This document shows, in pieces, positions 34,032-43,300 of a DNA stretch of 64,000 nt. Numbering within the stretch: position 1 is the first letter of the stretch; the number at the start of each line of letters is the position of its first letter. The position numbers and the translations under genes were made by a program. This DNA comes from Prevotella sp. 10(H) (GTDB lineage: Bacteria; Bacteroidota; Bacteroidia; Bacteroidales; Dysgonomonadaceae): contig NZ_JOMI01000007.1 in the NCBI RefSeq assembly GCF_000711235.1, positions 806,001 to 870,000 of the forward strand, read 5' to 3'. Below the pieces are notes generated by a model, which searched no databases, was not told the origin of the DNA, and saw nothing but the letters and a program-made list of their open reading frames with translations.

Positions 34032-36386
34032 ATGAAGTATTTACATTTCATTTTGTTTTTATGTTTTCCTCTTTCGATATGTTCCCAATCCTATTCTTTG
34101 AAAGGAGTGGTGATGAACGATTCCAATCTGCCAGTCGAGGCGGTCACCTGCATATTGAAAGATGTGCAAGATTCACTTTATATGAAAACGGTTATATCCG
34201 ATACAAATGGTCTGTTTATTTTCAATGAACTACAACAAGGTGATTATATGCTCACTTTACAGCATATGGCTTATGAAAAAGAAGAACAGGCTGTAAGGTT
34301 AGAAAATACTGATGTTGAATTATTGCCATTTGTCCTGATTTCTTTAGATAAATCGTTAAATGAAGTGGTCGTAAGTGCAGAACGTCCTACTGTAAAAGCT
34401 GAGGAGGGGAAGCTTATATATAATGTGCCGCAACTTATAAGGAATAAGGCCGTATCGAACGCTTTTGAAACTTTGCAGAATGTTCCCGGTATTACCGGAA
34501 CAGGGGATAACCTGCAATTAGTAGGTACAACAGAATATACTATATTAGTAAACGGACAGTTGACAAGTATGAGCGCAGAGCAACTTATCAGTATGCTGAA
34601 ATCGATGCCTGCCTCCCGCGTAACAAATGTTGAAGTGATGTATAGCGCCCCGCCGCAATATAATATAAGAGGAGCTGCAATCAATGTAATATTAAAAGAC
34701 AGCGATGTCGTACCTGTATTGCAGGGAGAAGGTACAGTAGAGTACAAGCAGGCTTTTTACGCCGCTTATACGCTCAGAGGGAGCTTGATGTACAGCAAGT
34801 CGTCTTTTAATGCCGATCTGATTGTCGGCGCAAATAAATCGAAAGGGTGGGGCGAAAGTGATATGTACGCAATACATCAGCTTAATAATCACATATATGA
34901 TATTAGCCAATCGAATAAATCCCGATCTGACTACAAAGATATCAATATCCGTCTGGGCATGGGTTATACATTTTCTAACAAGGATAAAATCAGCTTTGTA
35001 TATACATCAAATCTGGATGATACGAATTCGAAACCTTTTTCCCGTACGGTTTTTCTTGAAGATTCAAATCCATACTCTGATGTGCATTCCGGTAGTGATA
35101 TAAAAGGTAATACATCTCTTCATAATATAAAAGTTGAATATAACTCACATAAGAAAATTAATGCAGGTATCGATTATACTGTCTATCGTGACCCTGCAGA
35201 TGAAAAATATTATGACTATTTGAATGGTACTCAGCTGCAAACAGCATTTAAAACGAAAACGAATCAAAAAGTAGATAAACTTGTTGCATTCCTCAATCAT
35301 AATACCGCTATTAACGGTTGGAAATTGGATTATGGAGCTAATTTTTCTTTCTCCAAGAACAATAATATATATAATTATTATAAAAATCCCGATAGTAATC
35401 ACGTCGATTCAGTCAGCGATAACAGGCAAAAAGAGTATTCCGGCTCGGTCTTTTTCGGCTTTTCCAAATCATTTGGTGAGAAACTTTCGTTACAGGCTTC
35501 ATTGTCGGCTAATTATTTCAGAGCGACAATAGATATGACGGATATCAGTAAGACGCTTTGGGATGACTTTCAGCCTTTCGTAAATGCAAATCTGACTTAT
35601 ACATATAATCCTAAACGTATTGTGCAGCTTTCCTTTTCTTCGGATATAGACTACCCGCCATATTGGGCTTTGAGCAGCAATGCTTTTAAAATCAATGCTT
35701 ATTCTCAGGTACAGGGAAATCCCGAACTGAAATTTTCGAAGAAATATAATACACAACTGAATTTTATAATGAACCAAAAGTATGTTGCCGGGGCATATAT
35801 AAACGTTCGGCCGGACCGTTATATTCAGTTGCCCTACCAATCTCAAAACAGTTTGCAGAACGTATTCCAAATGGTAAATCTGAATTATGAGAGACAATAC
35901 GGGCTATACTTTGTTGTGCCTGTAAAAATAGGAAATATATGGGATGCAAGCGCCACTGTGAATCTGATAAGGCAGGAAGAAAAAGACGATGATTTCTATA
36001 ATATACCTTACAGCAGGAGTAAAAATGTGGTTGTCGGTCAGCTACGTAATACTTTTAATGTTTCGTCAAAGCCTGACATTAAGCTGGATGTCTCAGGATT
36101 TTATATGTCCGGCGCAGTGCAGGGCATATACGATGTAGGTCGTATTTGGAATGTTTCCGCAGGTGCTAAGTGGACTTTTGCAGGTAAGAATGCTGAGCTG
36201 ATGTTCCGTGTAGACGATGTTTTCAAAAGCGGAAAGCAAACAACTAAGATTGACTATATGAATCAATACAGCACTATGCATATAAAACCGAATGCCCCGG
36301 TATTCAGATTATCATTTACTTACCGTTTCGGCAATTATAAGAAACCGAAAATAGAGGAAGTTGATACATCCCGTTTCGGAAGATAG
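34032..36386 (+). CDS. outer-membrane beta-barrel protein (OMP_b-brl, TonB-receptor-like)
   Basis: The 784-residue product has a signal peptide (about 1-18, ending SICSQ). A carboxypeptidase-regulatory-like beta-sandwich (about 20-105) opens YSLKGVVMNDSNLPVEAV. A TonB-receptor plug-like segment (about 120-225) has AFETLQNVPGITGTGDN, YTILVNGQLTSMSAEQL and APPQYNIRGAAINVILK. A long beta-barrel (~235-770) ends in RLSFTYRFGNYKKP. It fits the PF14905 outer-membrane beta-barrel family, probably for uptake or sensing at the outer membrane. I see no SusD partner next to it, so it is not a classical polysaccharide-utilisation pair. A TAACACT repeat lies upstream. Confidence 0.9.
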   Translation: MKYLHFILFLCFPLSICSQSYSLKGVVMNDSNLPVEAVTCILKDVQDSLYMKTVISDTNGLFIFNELQQGDYMLTLQHMAYEKEEQAVRLENTDVELLPFVLISLDKSLNEVVVSAERPTVKAEEGKLIYNVPQLIRNKAVSNAFETLQNVPGITGTGDNLQLVGTTEYTILVNGQLTSMSAEQLISMLKSMPASRVTNVEVMYSAPPQYNIRGAAINVILKDSDVVPVLQGEGTVEYKQAFYAAYTLRGSLMYSKSSFNADLIVGANKSKGWGESDMYAIHQLNNHIYDISQSNKSRSDYKDINIRLGMGYTFSNKDKISFVYTSNLDDTNSKPFSRTVFLEDSNPYSDVHSGSDIKGNTSLHNIKVEYNSHKKINAGIDYTVYRDPADEKYYDYLNGTQLQTAFKTKTNQKVDKLVAFLNHNTAINGWKLDYGANFSFSKNNNIYNYYKNPDSNHVDSVSDNRQKEYSGSVFFGFSKSFGEKLSLQASLSANYFRATIDMTDISKTLWDDFQPFVNANLTYTYNPKRIVQLSFSSDIDYPPYWALSSNAFKINAYSQVQGNPELKFSKKYNTQLNFIMNQKYVAGAYINVRPDRYIQLPYQSQNSLQNVFQMVNLNYERQYGLYFVVPVKIGNIWDASATVNLIRQEEKDDDFYNIPYSRSKNVVVGQLRNTFNVSSKPDIKLDVSGFYMSGAVQGIYDVGRIWNVSAGAKWTFAGKNAELMFRVDDVFKSGKQTTKIDYMNQYSTMHIKPNAPVFRLSFTYRFGNYKKPKIEEVDTSRFGR

Positions 36387-36460
36387 TACTTTTTATATAT
36401 AAACACAATTTTCAATAAAGCTTTCTGATAAGGGATTTATCGGGAAGCTTTGACTTTATA

Positions 36461-36495
36461 AAAAATGTTGTAAGGAATTTTCTTACAACATTTTT
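36461..36495. terminator. bidirectional hairpin terminator
   Basis: A 14-bp stem, AAAAATGTTGTAAG / CTTACAACATTTTT, with a 7-base loop lies between the barrel gene and the convergent proline-rich gene. A second imperfect stem (36417-36431 with 36437-36451, AAAGCTTTCTGATAA pairing with G-U) precedes it. Confidence 0.85.
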
Positions 36496-36506
36496 ATATT
36501 TTGTCT

Positions 36507-36791
36507 TTAGCATACGCCGAAATCTTCATCTTTATTCTCCTTCATTTTCGGTTCCTGTATCTTAGGGTCACCTATTTCCGGATCAATTTTCTCAGGATTT
36601 TTCTTATCCGGATCTACAGGTACTTCCGGAACACGCGGCTCTTTCCTTTCAGGTTGATTATCATCGTTATACGGTTGGTCTACCATTTTGAGCGGAATAT
36701 TTTGAGGTTCCTTTTGCGGTGGATTATCTACAGTGCCCTTAGGCATCATATCGGGCATACCTTCAGTCGGTCTTTGGTGAAATGTTGACAT
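36507..36791 (-). CDS. small proline-rich disordered protein, unknown function
   Basis: A 94-residue product from the ATG at 36791 (MSTFHQRPTEGMPDMMPKG). It is made almost entirely of Pro, Glu, Asp, Lys and Asn, with proline every three to five residues (PEVPVDPDKKNPEKIDP and similar), and ends in DEDFGVC with its only cysteine next to last or last. It is therefore predicted to be disordered. There is no signal peptide from this start. The longer frame (36842) adds a hydrophobic stretch without a natural signal form and is not preferred. It lies between a terminator and a small membrane protein gene on the same strand. I cannot name a function. Confidence 0.6.
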   Translation of the reverse strand: MSTFHQRPTEGMPDMMPKGTVDNPPQKEPQNIPLKMVDQPYNDDNQPERKEPRVPEVPVDPDKKNPEKIDPEIGDPKIQEPKMKENKDEDFGVC

Positions 36792-36909
36792 GTCTCTAAA
36801 ATTTATGATTAATACAATTACATTACTAATAGAGAACAACATTCAACACTAAATGGTTTCTGGTAGGTAGTTAATATATACTTAATGCAATGTTAAGAAA
36901 GACAATGGA

Positions 36910-37206
36910 TTAATATACCCATTGTCCGGTATCGGTACTCCATAATATACCGTTTATAATAAACAGTATTACCAATATCTGAAATAATATAGCAGCTGAG
37001 AGCAATACAAAACTGAGTATTGTAAACTCTTTCAGATGCTTTAGTGCATAATAGAGACAAAACAGAATCTGTATAGATATTATGCTGCTGGAAATTAAAG
37101 CAGAATAAAAATCTGTTTTTGTCAGATAAAAATTATGGTTAATAACTAGTACAATAGCCAAGATTACAAAAGTAAATGCAAGGTTTAGTAATGAAAATTT
37201 ATTCAT
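36910..37206 (-). CDS. small membrane protein, unknown function
   Basis: A 98-residue protein with three or four hydrophobic segments (about 5-24, 33-54, 62-88) and a polar C-terminus (WSTDTGQWVY). No recognised family. The reading frame is preceded by a minus-strand leader of about 130 nt that holds no other gene. Confidence 0.6.
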   Translation of the reverse strand: MNKFSLLNLAFTFVILAIVLVINHNFYLTKTDFYSALISSSIISIQILFCLYYALKHLKEFTILSFVLLSAAILFQILVILFIINGILWSTDTGQWVY

Positions 37207-37343
37207 GATTGTCTCGGATTATATGGGCAATAATTACATGAACAAATATACTAAATTGATTTGATGCAGTGTCTTTTTAACGCATATAAAATCCTGACAG
37301 AAAGATTTATTTTGTCACGATTTCTATTTATAAGATAATTTAT

Positions 37344-37967
37344 CTATTTATTCAGATTGGGAAACCACCGTGCCTCTTCCATTATTCGCACAAAGTCTTC
37401 TTTGGTCTCTTGCCGGTTCCAGTCTCTTTGCAGTTCACATGCCAATTGTGCAAGGCTAGTCAGATGTGCTCCTGCTTGTTCAACACGCCTCAAACCGCAT
37501 TCGTGAGCAATGACTGAAGTACCACCTACACAATCCACGACCGGATAAACTTCGAAGCCCTCGCGGATAGCATCGATAGTAGGAAAAGTCAGACATGCTT
37601 CTGTCCAGAGTGCAGCCATAAGTATTTTCTTTCTGTTTGTTGCATGCACTGCTTCGTAGAATTCTTTGTCTTCCCATGCATTTATTGTAGTGCGGTCGTA
37701 AGATACGATATCTCCCAGCTTGTCTTTTATCTGTGGTATTGTATCTTTATTAGCTCCTGTTCTTACATTCACTGTCGATAATATCACCGGTAGGTTAAAT
37801 GCTTGTGCCAACTCGGCCAATACACCCATGTTCATGATTAAATCCCTTTTATCCATTGAGTTAATGGATGTAATCTGAATCGGCTGGTAATCGATGATAA
37901 GAAGAACTGAATTTTCTGGTGAAATGAGAGGGTCAGTTTGCGGGTCTCTCTTTGGGTAACTGCTCAT
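37344..37967 (-). CDS. isochorismatase-like cysteine hydrolase
   Basis: A 207-residue alpha/beta hydrolase of the isochorismatase superfamily. Catalytic Asp26 is in VLLIIDYQ and the nucleophile Cys125 is in ALWTEACLTFPTIDAI. It also has GGTSVIAHECGLRRVEQAGA, where YcaC-type proteins keep a similar helix. YcaC-like members are the closest in layout; the substrate (amide or isochorismate-like) is unknown. The usual lysine region reads DRTTINAW. It stands alone between the small membrane protein gene and the response regulator gene. Confidence 0.88.
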   Translation of the reverse strand: MSSYPKRDPQTDPLISPENSVLLIIDYQPIQITSINSMDKRDLIMNMGVLAELAQAFNLPVILSTVNVRTGANKDTIPQIKDKLGDIVSYDRTTINAWEDKEFYEAVHATNRKKILMAALWTEACLTFPTIDAIREGFEVYPVVDCVGGTSVIAHECGLRRVEQAGAHLTSLAQLACELQRDWNRQETKEDFVRIMEEARWFPNLNK

Positions 37968-38047
37968 ACTATTCTATTTTAATTATTTATTGAAATAGAA
38001 CAATAGAGATTCAGTAAAAGTTTAATTGTTTGTATATGAATTGGTTG

Positions 38048-38725
38048 TTAAAATATCATTTTATATCCTATACCCCTGATGTTTATTATTTGTATCCTTG
38101 AATCAAGTGAGAGTTTCTTGCGTAATTTTACAATAAATACATGCAGGCTTCGGGTATTGAAAAAGCTATCATCGCCCCACAGTTCGAGCAGTACAGCTTT
38201 ATTCTCCACTATATTATTCTGATTTGAGCAAAGGTGCTCCAATATCGCCGCTTCGCGGTGTGAGAGGAGTTCGGTCTTTTGCGGGTGGATAAGTTTTTGC
38301 ATCAGAGGGTCGAAGGTATATTCCCCAATCTGATATACTTTGTTTTCCGGTTCTTTGCTGTGTACACGGTTTAACAAAGCCTTTATGCGCACAATAAGTT
38401 CATCCATTCCGAAAGGCTTTTTAAGATAATCATTACCGCCGATTTCGAAACCTTGAACTACATCGTCTGTTTTCGATTTTGCACTGAGGAAAAGGATAGG
38501 CGTCTGTTTATCTGTTTGTCTTATCAGTTGAGTCATACTGAAACCGTCAAGCTTAGGCATCATAATATCGGCAACAACAATATCCGGATTCAGTTTGTAA
38601 AACATTTCCAGTCCTTCTTTTCCGTTTGTAGCACAATCTACCTTAAATTTCCTCTTTTCCAGAGTTTCTTTAATTATCATTGCCAATGACGGCTCGTCTT
38701 CTACCAGCAATACTTTTATGTTCAT
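38048..38725 (-). CDS. OmpR/PhoB-family response regulator
   Basis: The 225-residue product has a receiver domain at about 1-118: acidic pair in VEDE (9-11), phospho-acceptor Asp53 in VVADIMMPKLDG, Ser81 in FLSAK, and Lys103 in LKKPF. A C-terminal winged helix (~130-225) has LLSHREAAILEHLCSNQN and RSLHVFIVKLRKKLSLDSRIQIINIRGIGYKM. It overlaps the sensor kinase gene by 4 bp, so the two are cognate. OmpR-type regulators bind direct repeats of about 10-bp period. Such a repeat lies upstream of this operon and of two other loci. It is similar to the RprY type of Bacteroides, but the assignment is not proven. Confidence 0.94.
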   Translation of the reverse strand: MNIKVLLVEDEPSLAMIIKETLEKRKFKVDCATNGKEGLEMFYKLNPDIVVADIMMPKLDGFSMTQLIRQTDKQTPILFLSAKSKTDDVVQGFEIGGNDYLKKPFGMDELIVRIKALLNRVHSKEPENKVYQIGEYTFDPLMQKLIHPQKTELLSHREAAILEHLCSNQNNIVENKAVLLELWGDDSFFNTRSLHVFIVKLRKKLSLDSRIQIINIRGIGYKMIF

Positions 38726-40101
38726 GGTATTATTATTTTAAAGCAAGTGCCTTTTCCCTCTGTGCTGTCCACTTTTATTTTCCACCCGTGTTTGTCTATT
38801 ATTGTTTTCACATAATACAGGCCTAGTCCGTATCCCTTTACTTCGTGGATATTTCCCGTAGGCACCCTGTAGAACTTATCGAATATTTTATCTAGCGAAT
38901 TAGCAGGGATTCCTATTCCGTCATCGCATACAGAAATGATCGTCTGTCTGTTTTCTGTATATGCCGATAGCTTTATATTCACACTTTCAGGAGAATATTT
39001 TACTGCATTTTCGACAAGGTTATTTATCAGGTTACCGAAATGAAGCCGATCGGCTTTAACTAATAAGTTTTCAGGTTTTATTTCTATTTCGAATGATACG
39101 GGTTTCGAAGTATTCAGTAATATCTGATTCTTACTGTTTTCGAACAAGCTTTTCAATTCTATATCTACGAGAGAAAGTCGGAGATTTTTCCGTTCTTCTA
39201 CCGACATGGTCAGTATCTGCTCTACAAGGCTGTTGAGATACATCAGTTGCTCTTTAGATATATTCAGATATTTATCCCGTTTTTCTGGTTCGTCACTTGC
39301 TCCGAAATTCTGTAAGGCATCTACAGCAGCATATGTTACAGATATAGGGGTTTTCAGTTCGTGCGTCATATTATTAACGAAGTCACTTTTTATTTCGTCT
39401 ATTGTCTTTTGCTTTAATATAATTTTCAGTAGATACAAATAGGAGATAATCAGTAATGCAATCATCAGTACGGAAATACTCACAAGTCCCAGCATATCTT
39501 TGAAAATATGCCATTTAGGCTCTTTCATGTATACGATGTATGCTTCTTTGTTCTCATCAGTAAAGGCAAATACATATTTTTCATATTTGCTTTGATCGAA
39601 GTCTTTAATATTAGGATTTGGCGAACTGTCATTTATATTGGTACGATATACCAGATAATAAGGTATTTTAATACCCAACTGTTTAAATTCGGCTTTCAAA
39701 AGGCTGTCATACCTTGCAATATCGATAGATTTAAGGGAATCTATCGTAAGGTGAAAGCCCTGTTGTACCGAAACGTTCATTGTGTTGGCATCACTCCAGA
39801 TAATTTTCCCGTCTTTTTTATTGTTTTGTATCCTTACCACTACATCGGGCATACGTTCCTGTTGGCGTGCCATGATGCCTTTCATGTTTTGCTTTGGTAA
39901 AGAATCTGAGTCTGCGTGTATGTCATTGATTCGTATAGCTATTTCTTTAAAGTCGGCATTGTTCATAGCATGCATAATAGCTGTTTCCATTTTTCTATAC
40001 TGCTCGTTGTAAAAATTAACAAGCCAGTAGACCTGATAACTGCATACAAGAACCAGTAGGCCAAGAATGACGAAAGCTATAAATTTGAAGCGGAATTTCA
40101 T
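38722..40101 (-). CDS. membrane sensor histidine kinase
   Basis: The 459-residue product has TM1 at about 7-29, a periplasmic sensor region of about 170 residues (30-203) and TM2 at about 204-228. No obvious HAMP domain follows; a short linker leads directly to the H-box, NNMTHELKTPIS (His247). The ATPase domain has the N-box LINNLVENAVKYSP, the G1 box CDDGIGIP and the G2 box GYGLGLYYVKTI. It should phosphorylate the overlapping response regulator in answer to an envelope signal that is unknown. It is the first gene of the operon, with a promoter and a TAACACT double repeat 60-80 bp upstream, suggesting autoregulation. Confidence 0.94.
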   Translation of the reverse strand: MKFRFKFIAFVILGLLVLVCSYQVYWLVNFYNEQYRKMETAIMHAMNNADFKEIAIRINDIHADSDSLPKQNMKGIMARQQERMPDVVVRIQNNKKDGKIIWSDANTMNVSVQQGFHLTIDSLKSIDIARYDSLLKAEFKQLGIKIPYYLVYRTNINDSSPNPNIKDFDQSKYEKYVFAFTDENKEAYIVYMKEPKWHIFKDMLGLVSISVLMIALLIISYLYLLKIILKQKTIDEIKSDFVNNMTHELKTPISVTYAAVDALQNFGASDEPEKRDKYLNISKEQLMYLNSLVEQILTMSVEERKNLRLSLVDIELKSLFENSKNQILLNTSKPVSFEIEIKPENLLVKADRLHFGNLINNLVENAVKYSPESVNIKLSAYTENRQTIISVCDDGIGIPANSLDKIFDKFYRVPTGNIHEVKGYGLGLYYVKTIIDKHGWKIKVDSTEGKGTCFKIIIP

Positions 40102-40125
40102 GTGCCGTAATTATTCTGATAATGG

Positions 40126-40156
40126 CAAAAATAGTCAATCATTATGAAATTTCGAA
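40126..40156 (-). promoter_or_regulatory. promoter of the two-component operon
   Basis: The -7 element is TATTTTTG (40133-40126). The -33 element is TTCG (40156-40153), one base off TTTG, exactly 19 bp upstream. The predicted transcript start is about 20 bases before the kinase ATG. Confidence 0.65.
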
Positions 40157-40162
40157 TATCAA

Positions 40163-40179
40163 TAACACTATATAACACT
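40163..40179. promoter_or_regulatory. double direct repeat TAACACT-N3-TAACACT at the two-component promoter
   Basis: Copies at 40163 and 40173 have a 10-bp period. On the minus strand the nearer copy ends six bases before the -33, exactly as at the HExxH/MBL operon. This is an activator-like position for the encoded OmpR-type regulator. Confidence 0.65.
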
Positions 40180-40269
40180 AAGATAATTTAAGGTCAGATC
40201 AATTATTCTCTTAAGGACGGATTAAAACTGTTCAACAGTTCTTAAGGTATACTAATAAACTTGTCTGTT

Positions 40270-40290
40270 GTAACTTGTAACTCATAACTT
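40270..40290 (+). repeat. heptameric tandem repeat (RTAACTY)3 upstream of ileS
   Basis: GTAACTT, GTAACTC and ATAACTT are in exact 7-bp register. They end 5 bp before the ileS -7 element, so they cover its -33 region. The array is related to that at 1647-1667. Confidence 0.6.
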
Positions 40291-40295
40291 TTCAT

Positions 40296-40303
40296 TATCT
40301 TTG
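40296..40303 (+). promoter_or_regulatory. -7 element of ileS
   Basis: TATCTTTG, 35 bp before the ATG at 40339. A CTTG inside the heptamer array lies 18 bp upstream. Confidence 0.6.
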
Positions 40304-40338
40304 CCCTCAATTTTTTAAAAGCATGTATTAATCACACT

Positions 40339-43300
40339 ATGAGTAAGCAGTTTTCTGAATACAATCGTTTTAACCTTTCCGATATCAATAAAGAGATATT
40401 AGAGAAATGGGATAAAGAGAACATATTTCAGCAGAGTCTGGATGTACGTGCCGGAGCTCCGTCGTTTGTTTTCTACGAGGGACCGCCGTCTGCAAACGGA
40501 ATGCCCGGTATTCACCATGTAATGGCGCGTGCTGTAAAAGATATTTTCTGCCGTTACAAAACAATGAAAGGTTTTCTTGTAAACCGTAAGGCCGGATGGG
40601 ACACCCATGGCTTACCTGTGGAAATTGCTGTAGAAAAGAAACTGGGTATTACCAAAGAAGACATAGGTAAAAAGATATCAGTTGAAGAATATAACAATGC
40701 CTGCCGTAAGGAGGTGATGAAATATACTGAAGAGTGGGAAACCCTGACCCGCATAATGGGATACTGGGTGGATATGAACGACCCGTATATCACTTACGAC
40801 AGCCGATATATGGAAACTCTTTGGTTCCTGCTGAAAGAGTTATATAAGAAGGGGTATCTCTATAAAGGATATACGATACAACCATACTCGCCTGCTGCGG
40901 GTACCGGACTCAGTACACATGAGTTGAACCAGCCGGGTGCATACCGCGATGTAAAGGATACAACTTGTGTTGCGCAGTTTAAGATAAAAACGCCTAAAGA
41001 CGAAATGGCTCAGTTCGGTGATCCTTACTTCCTTGCTTGGACGACTACCCCCTGGACATTGCCGTCGAATACAGCTTTGGCTGTAGGGCCGGATATAACA
41101 TATGTAGCGGTGCAAAGCTACAACCCGTATACTGGCAAGCCGATGACTGCCGTATTGGCAAAATCGCTTGTTTTCAGTATGTTCAATGAGAAGGCAAAAG
41201 ATATCGCACTGGACGATTATAAGCAGGGTGATAAACTTATACCTTACAATATCGTAAAAGAGTGGAAAGGTAAGGAGTTTGCCGGAATGGAATATGAGCA
41301 ACTTATCCCGTGGATTAATCCGGGAGAGAACGCCTTTAAAGTGCTTGTCGGAGATTTCGTAACAACTGAGGATGGTACGGGTATCGTGCACGTGTCACCG
41401 ACTTTCGGCGCTGATGATGCTAAGATAGCAAAGGAAAATAATGTACCCGCTATGATGCTGCTCGACAAGGACGGCAATCGACGTCCGATGGTAGACCTTA
41501 CGGGTAAGTATTTCAAACTGCAAGACTTAGATTCTACCTTTGTAAAAGAAAAAGTAAACGTAGATTTATATAAAGAATACGCAGGCCGCTATGTGAAGAA
41601 TGAATATGATGACACATTGCCTGTCGATGCCAATACGCTGGATATAGACCTCAGCGTAATGCTCAAGTTGGATAATAAGGCATTCAAAATAGAGCGTCAG
41701 GTGCATAATTATCCGCACTGTTGGCGTACTGACAAGCCTGTATTGTATTATCCGCTAGATAGCTGGTTTATACGTACCACTGCTGCCCGCGAACGTCTGA
41801 TAGAATTGAATAAGACTATCAACTGGAAACCTGAATCTACAGGTTCGGGACGTTTCGGCAAGTGGCTCGAAAACCTGCAAGACTGGAATCTCAGTCGCAG
41901 CCGTTACTGGGGTACTCCGCTGCCTATATGGCGCACCGAAGACGGCAAGGAAGAAAAATGCATAGGTTCGATAAAGGAACTTTACGAAGAAATGCAGAAA
42001 GCTGTTGATGCGGGAGTAATGGACGAAATACCTTGGAAAGGATTTGAAATAGCAAATATGGATAAGGCAAACTATGAAAAGATAGATTTGCATCGTCCGT
42101 ATGTAGATAATATCATTTTGGTTTCCGATTCGGGCAAGCCGATGAAACGCGAAACCGACCTTATCGACGTTTGGTTCGATTCGGGAGCTATGCCGTTTGC
42201 ACAGGTATTTTATCCGAATATCAGTGAAGACGAATTTGCAAAGATTTATCCTGCCGATTTCATAGCCGAAGGTGTAGATCAGACCCGCGGATGGTTCTTT
42301 ACATTGCATGCCATATCTACAATGGTGAAAGATAGCATATCTTTCAAAAATGTAGTTTCCAACGGGCTTGTACTGGATAAGAACGGCAATAAGATGTCGA
42401 AGAGCCGTGGCAATGGAGTAGACCCGTTTGCGACAATAGAGCAATATGGTTCCGACCCATTGCGCTGGTATATGATAACCAACGCTTCACCTTGGGATAA
42501 CCTCAAATTCGATATAGAGGGAGTTGAAGAAGTGCGCCGTAAATTCTTCGGAACATTATACAATACTTACTCGTTTTTTGCCTTGTATGCCAATGTGGAT
42601 AAGTTTTCTTTTGCAGAAAAGGAAATACCTGTTGCTGAACGGCCGGAAATAGACCGTTGGATAATATCATTGCTCAACACACTTGTAAAAGATGTGGACG
42701 AGTATTACGAAACATATGAGCCTACCAAGGCCGGACGTGCTATATCGGATTTTGTGAATGACAACGTTAGTAATTGGTATGTACGCCTCAACCGTAAACG
42801 TTTCTGGGGTGGAGAAATGACGAAGGACAAGCTTTCTGCATATCAGACTTTATATACTTGTCTGGAAACAATTGCAAAACTTATGTCGCCGATATCTCCG
42901 TTCTATGCGGATAAATTGTTCTGTGATCTCATTTCGGTTACTGGAAGGGAGAACATGTCATCCGTGCATCTCGCTAATTTCCCTGCTTATGAACCATCGG
43001 TAGTTGATAAGCGTTTAGAGGAACGTATGCAAATTGCACAGGATATTTCTTCTGCTGTACTTGCGCTTCGCCGCAAAGAAAGTGTGAAAGTCCGTCAGCC
43101 GCTTATGCAGATAATGATACCGATACTCAACGACAGGCAGCGCGAAGATATAGAAGCTGTAAGCGATCTAATACTGAACGAGGTAAATGTAAAAGAACTC
43201 AAATATGTTGACGATTCGAGCGGAGTGTTTATAAAGAAGATTAAGGCTAACTTTAAAATGTTAGGTCCTCGATATGGATATATGATGAAAACACTGGCGG

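Noticed and set aside
34032-36386. Barrel protein as a SusC of a polysaccharide utilisation locus
   Set aside because: No SusD gene is adjacent, the length of 784 residues is short for SusC, and the plug layout fits the OMP_b-brl family better.
41755-42444. 229-codon open frame antisense to ileS
   Set aside because: It lies within the well-conserved catalytic region of ileS on the other strand; a shadow frame.
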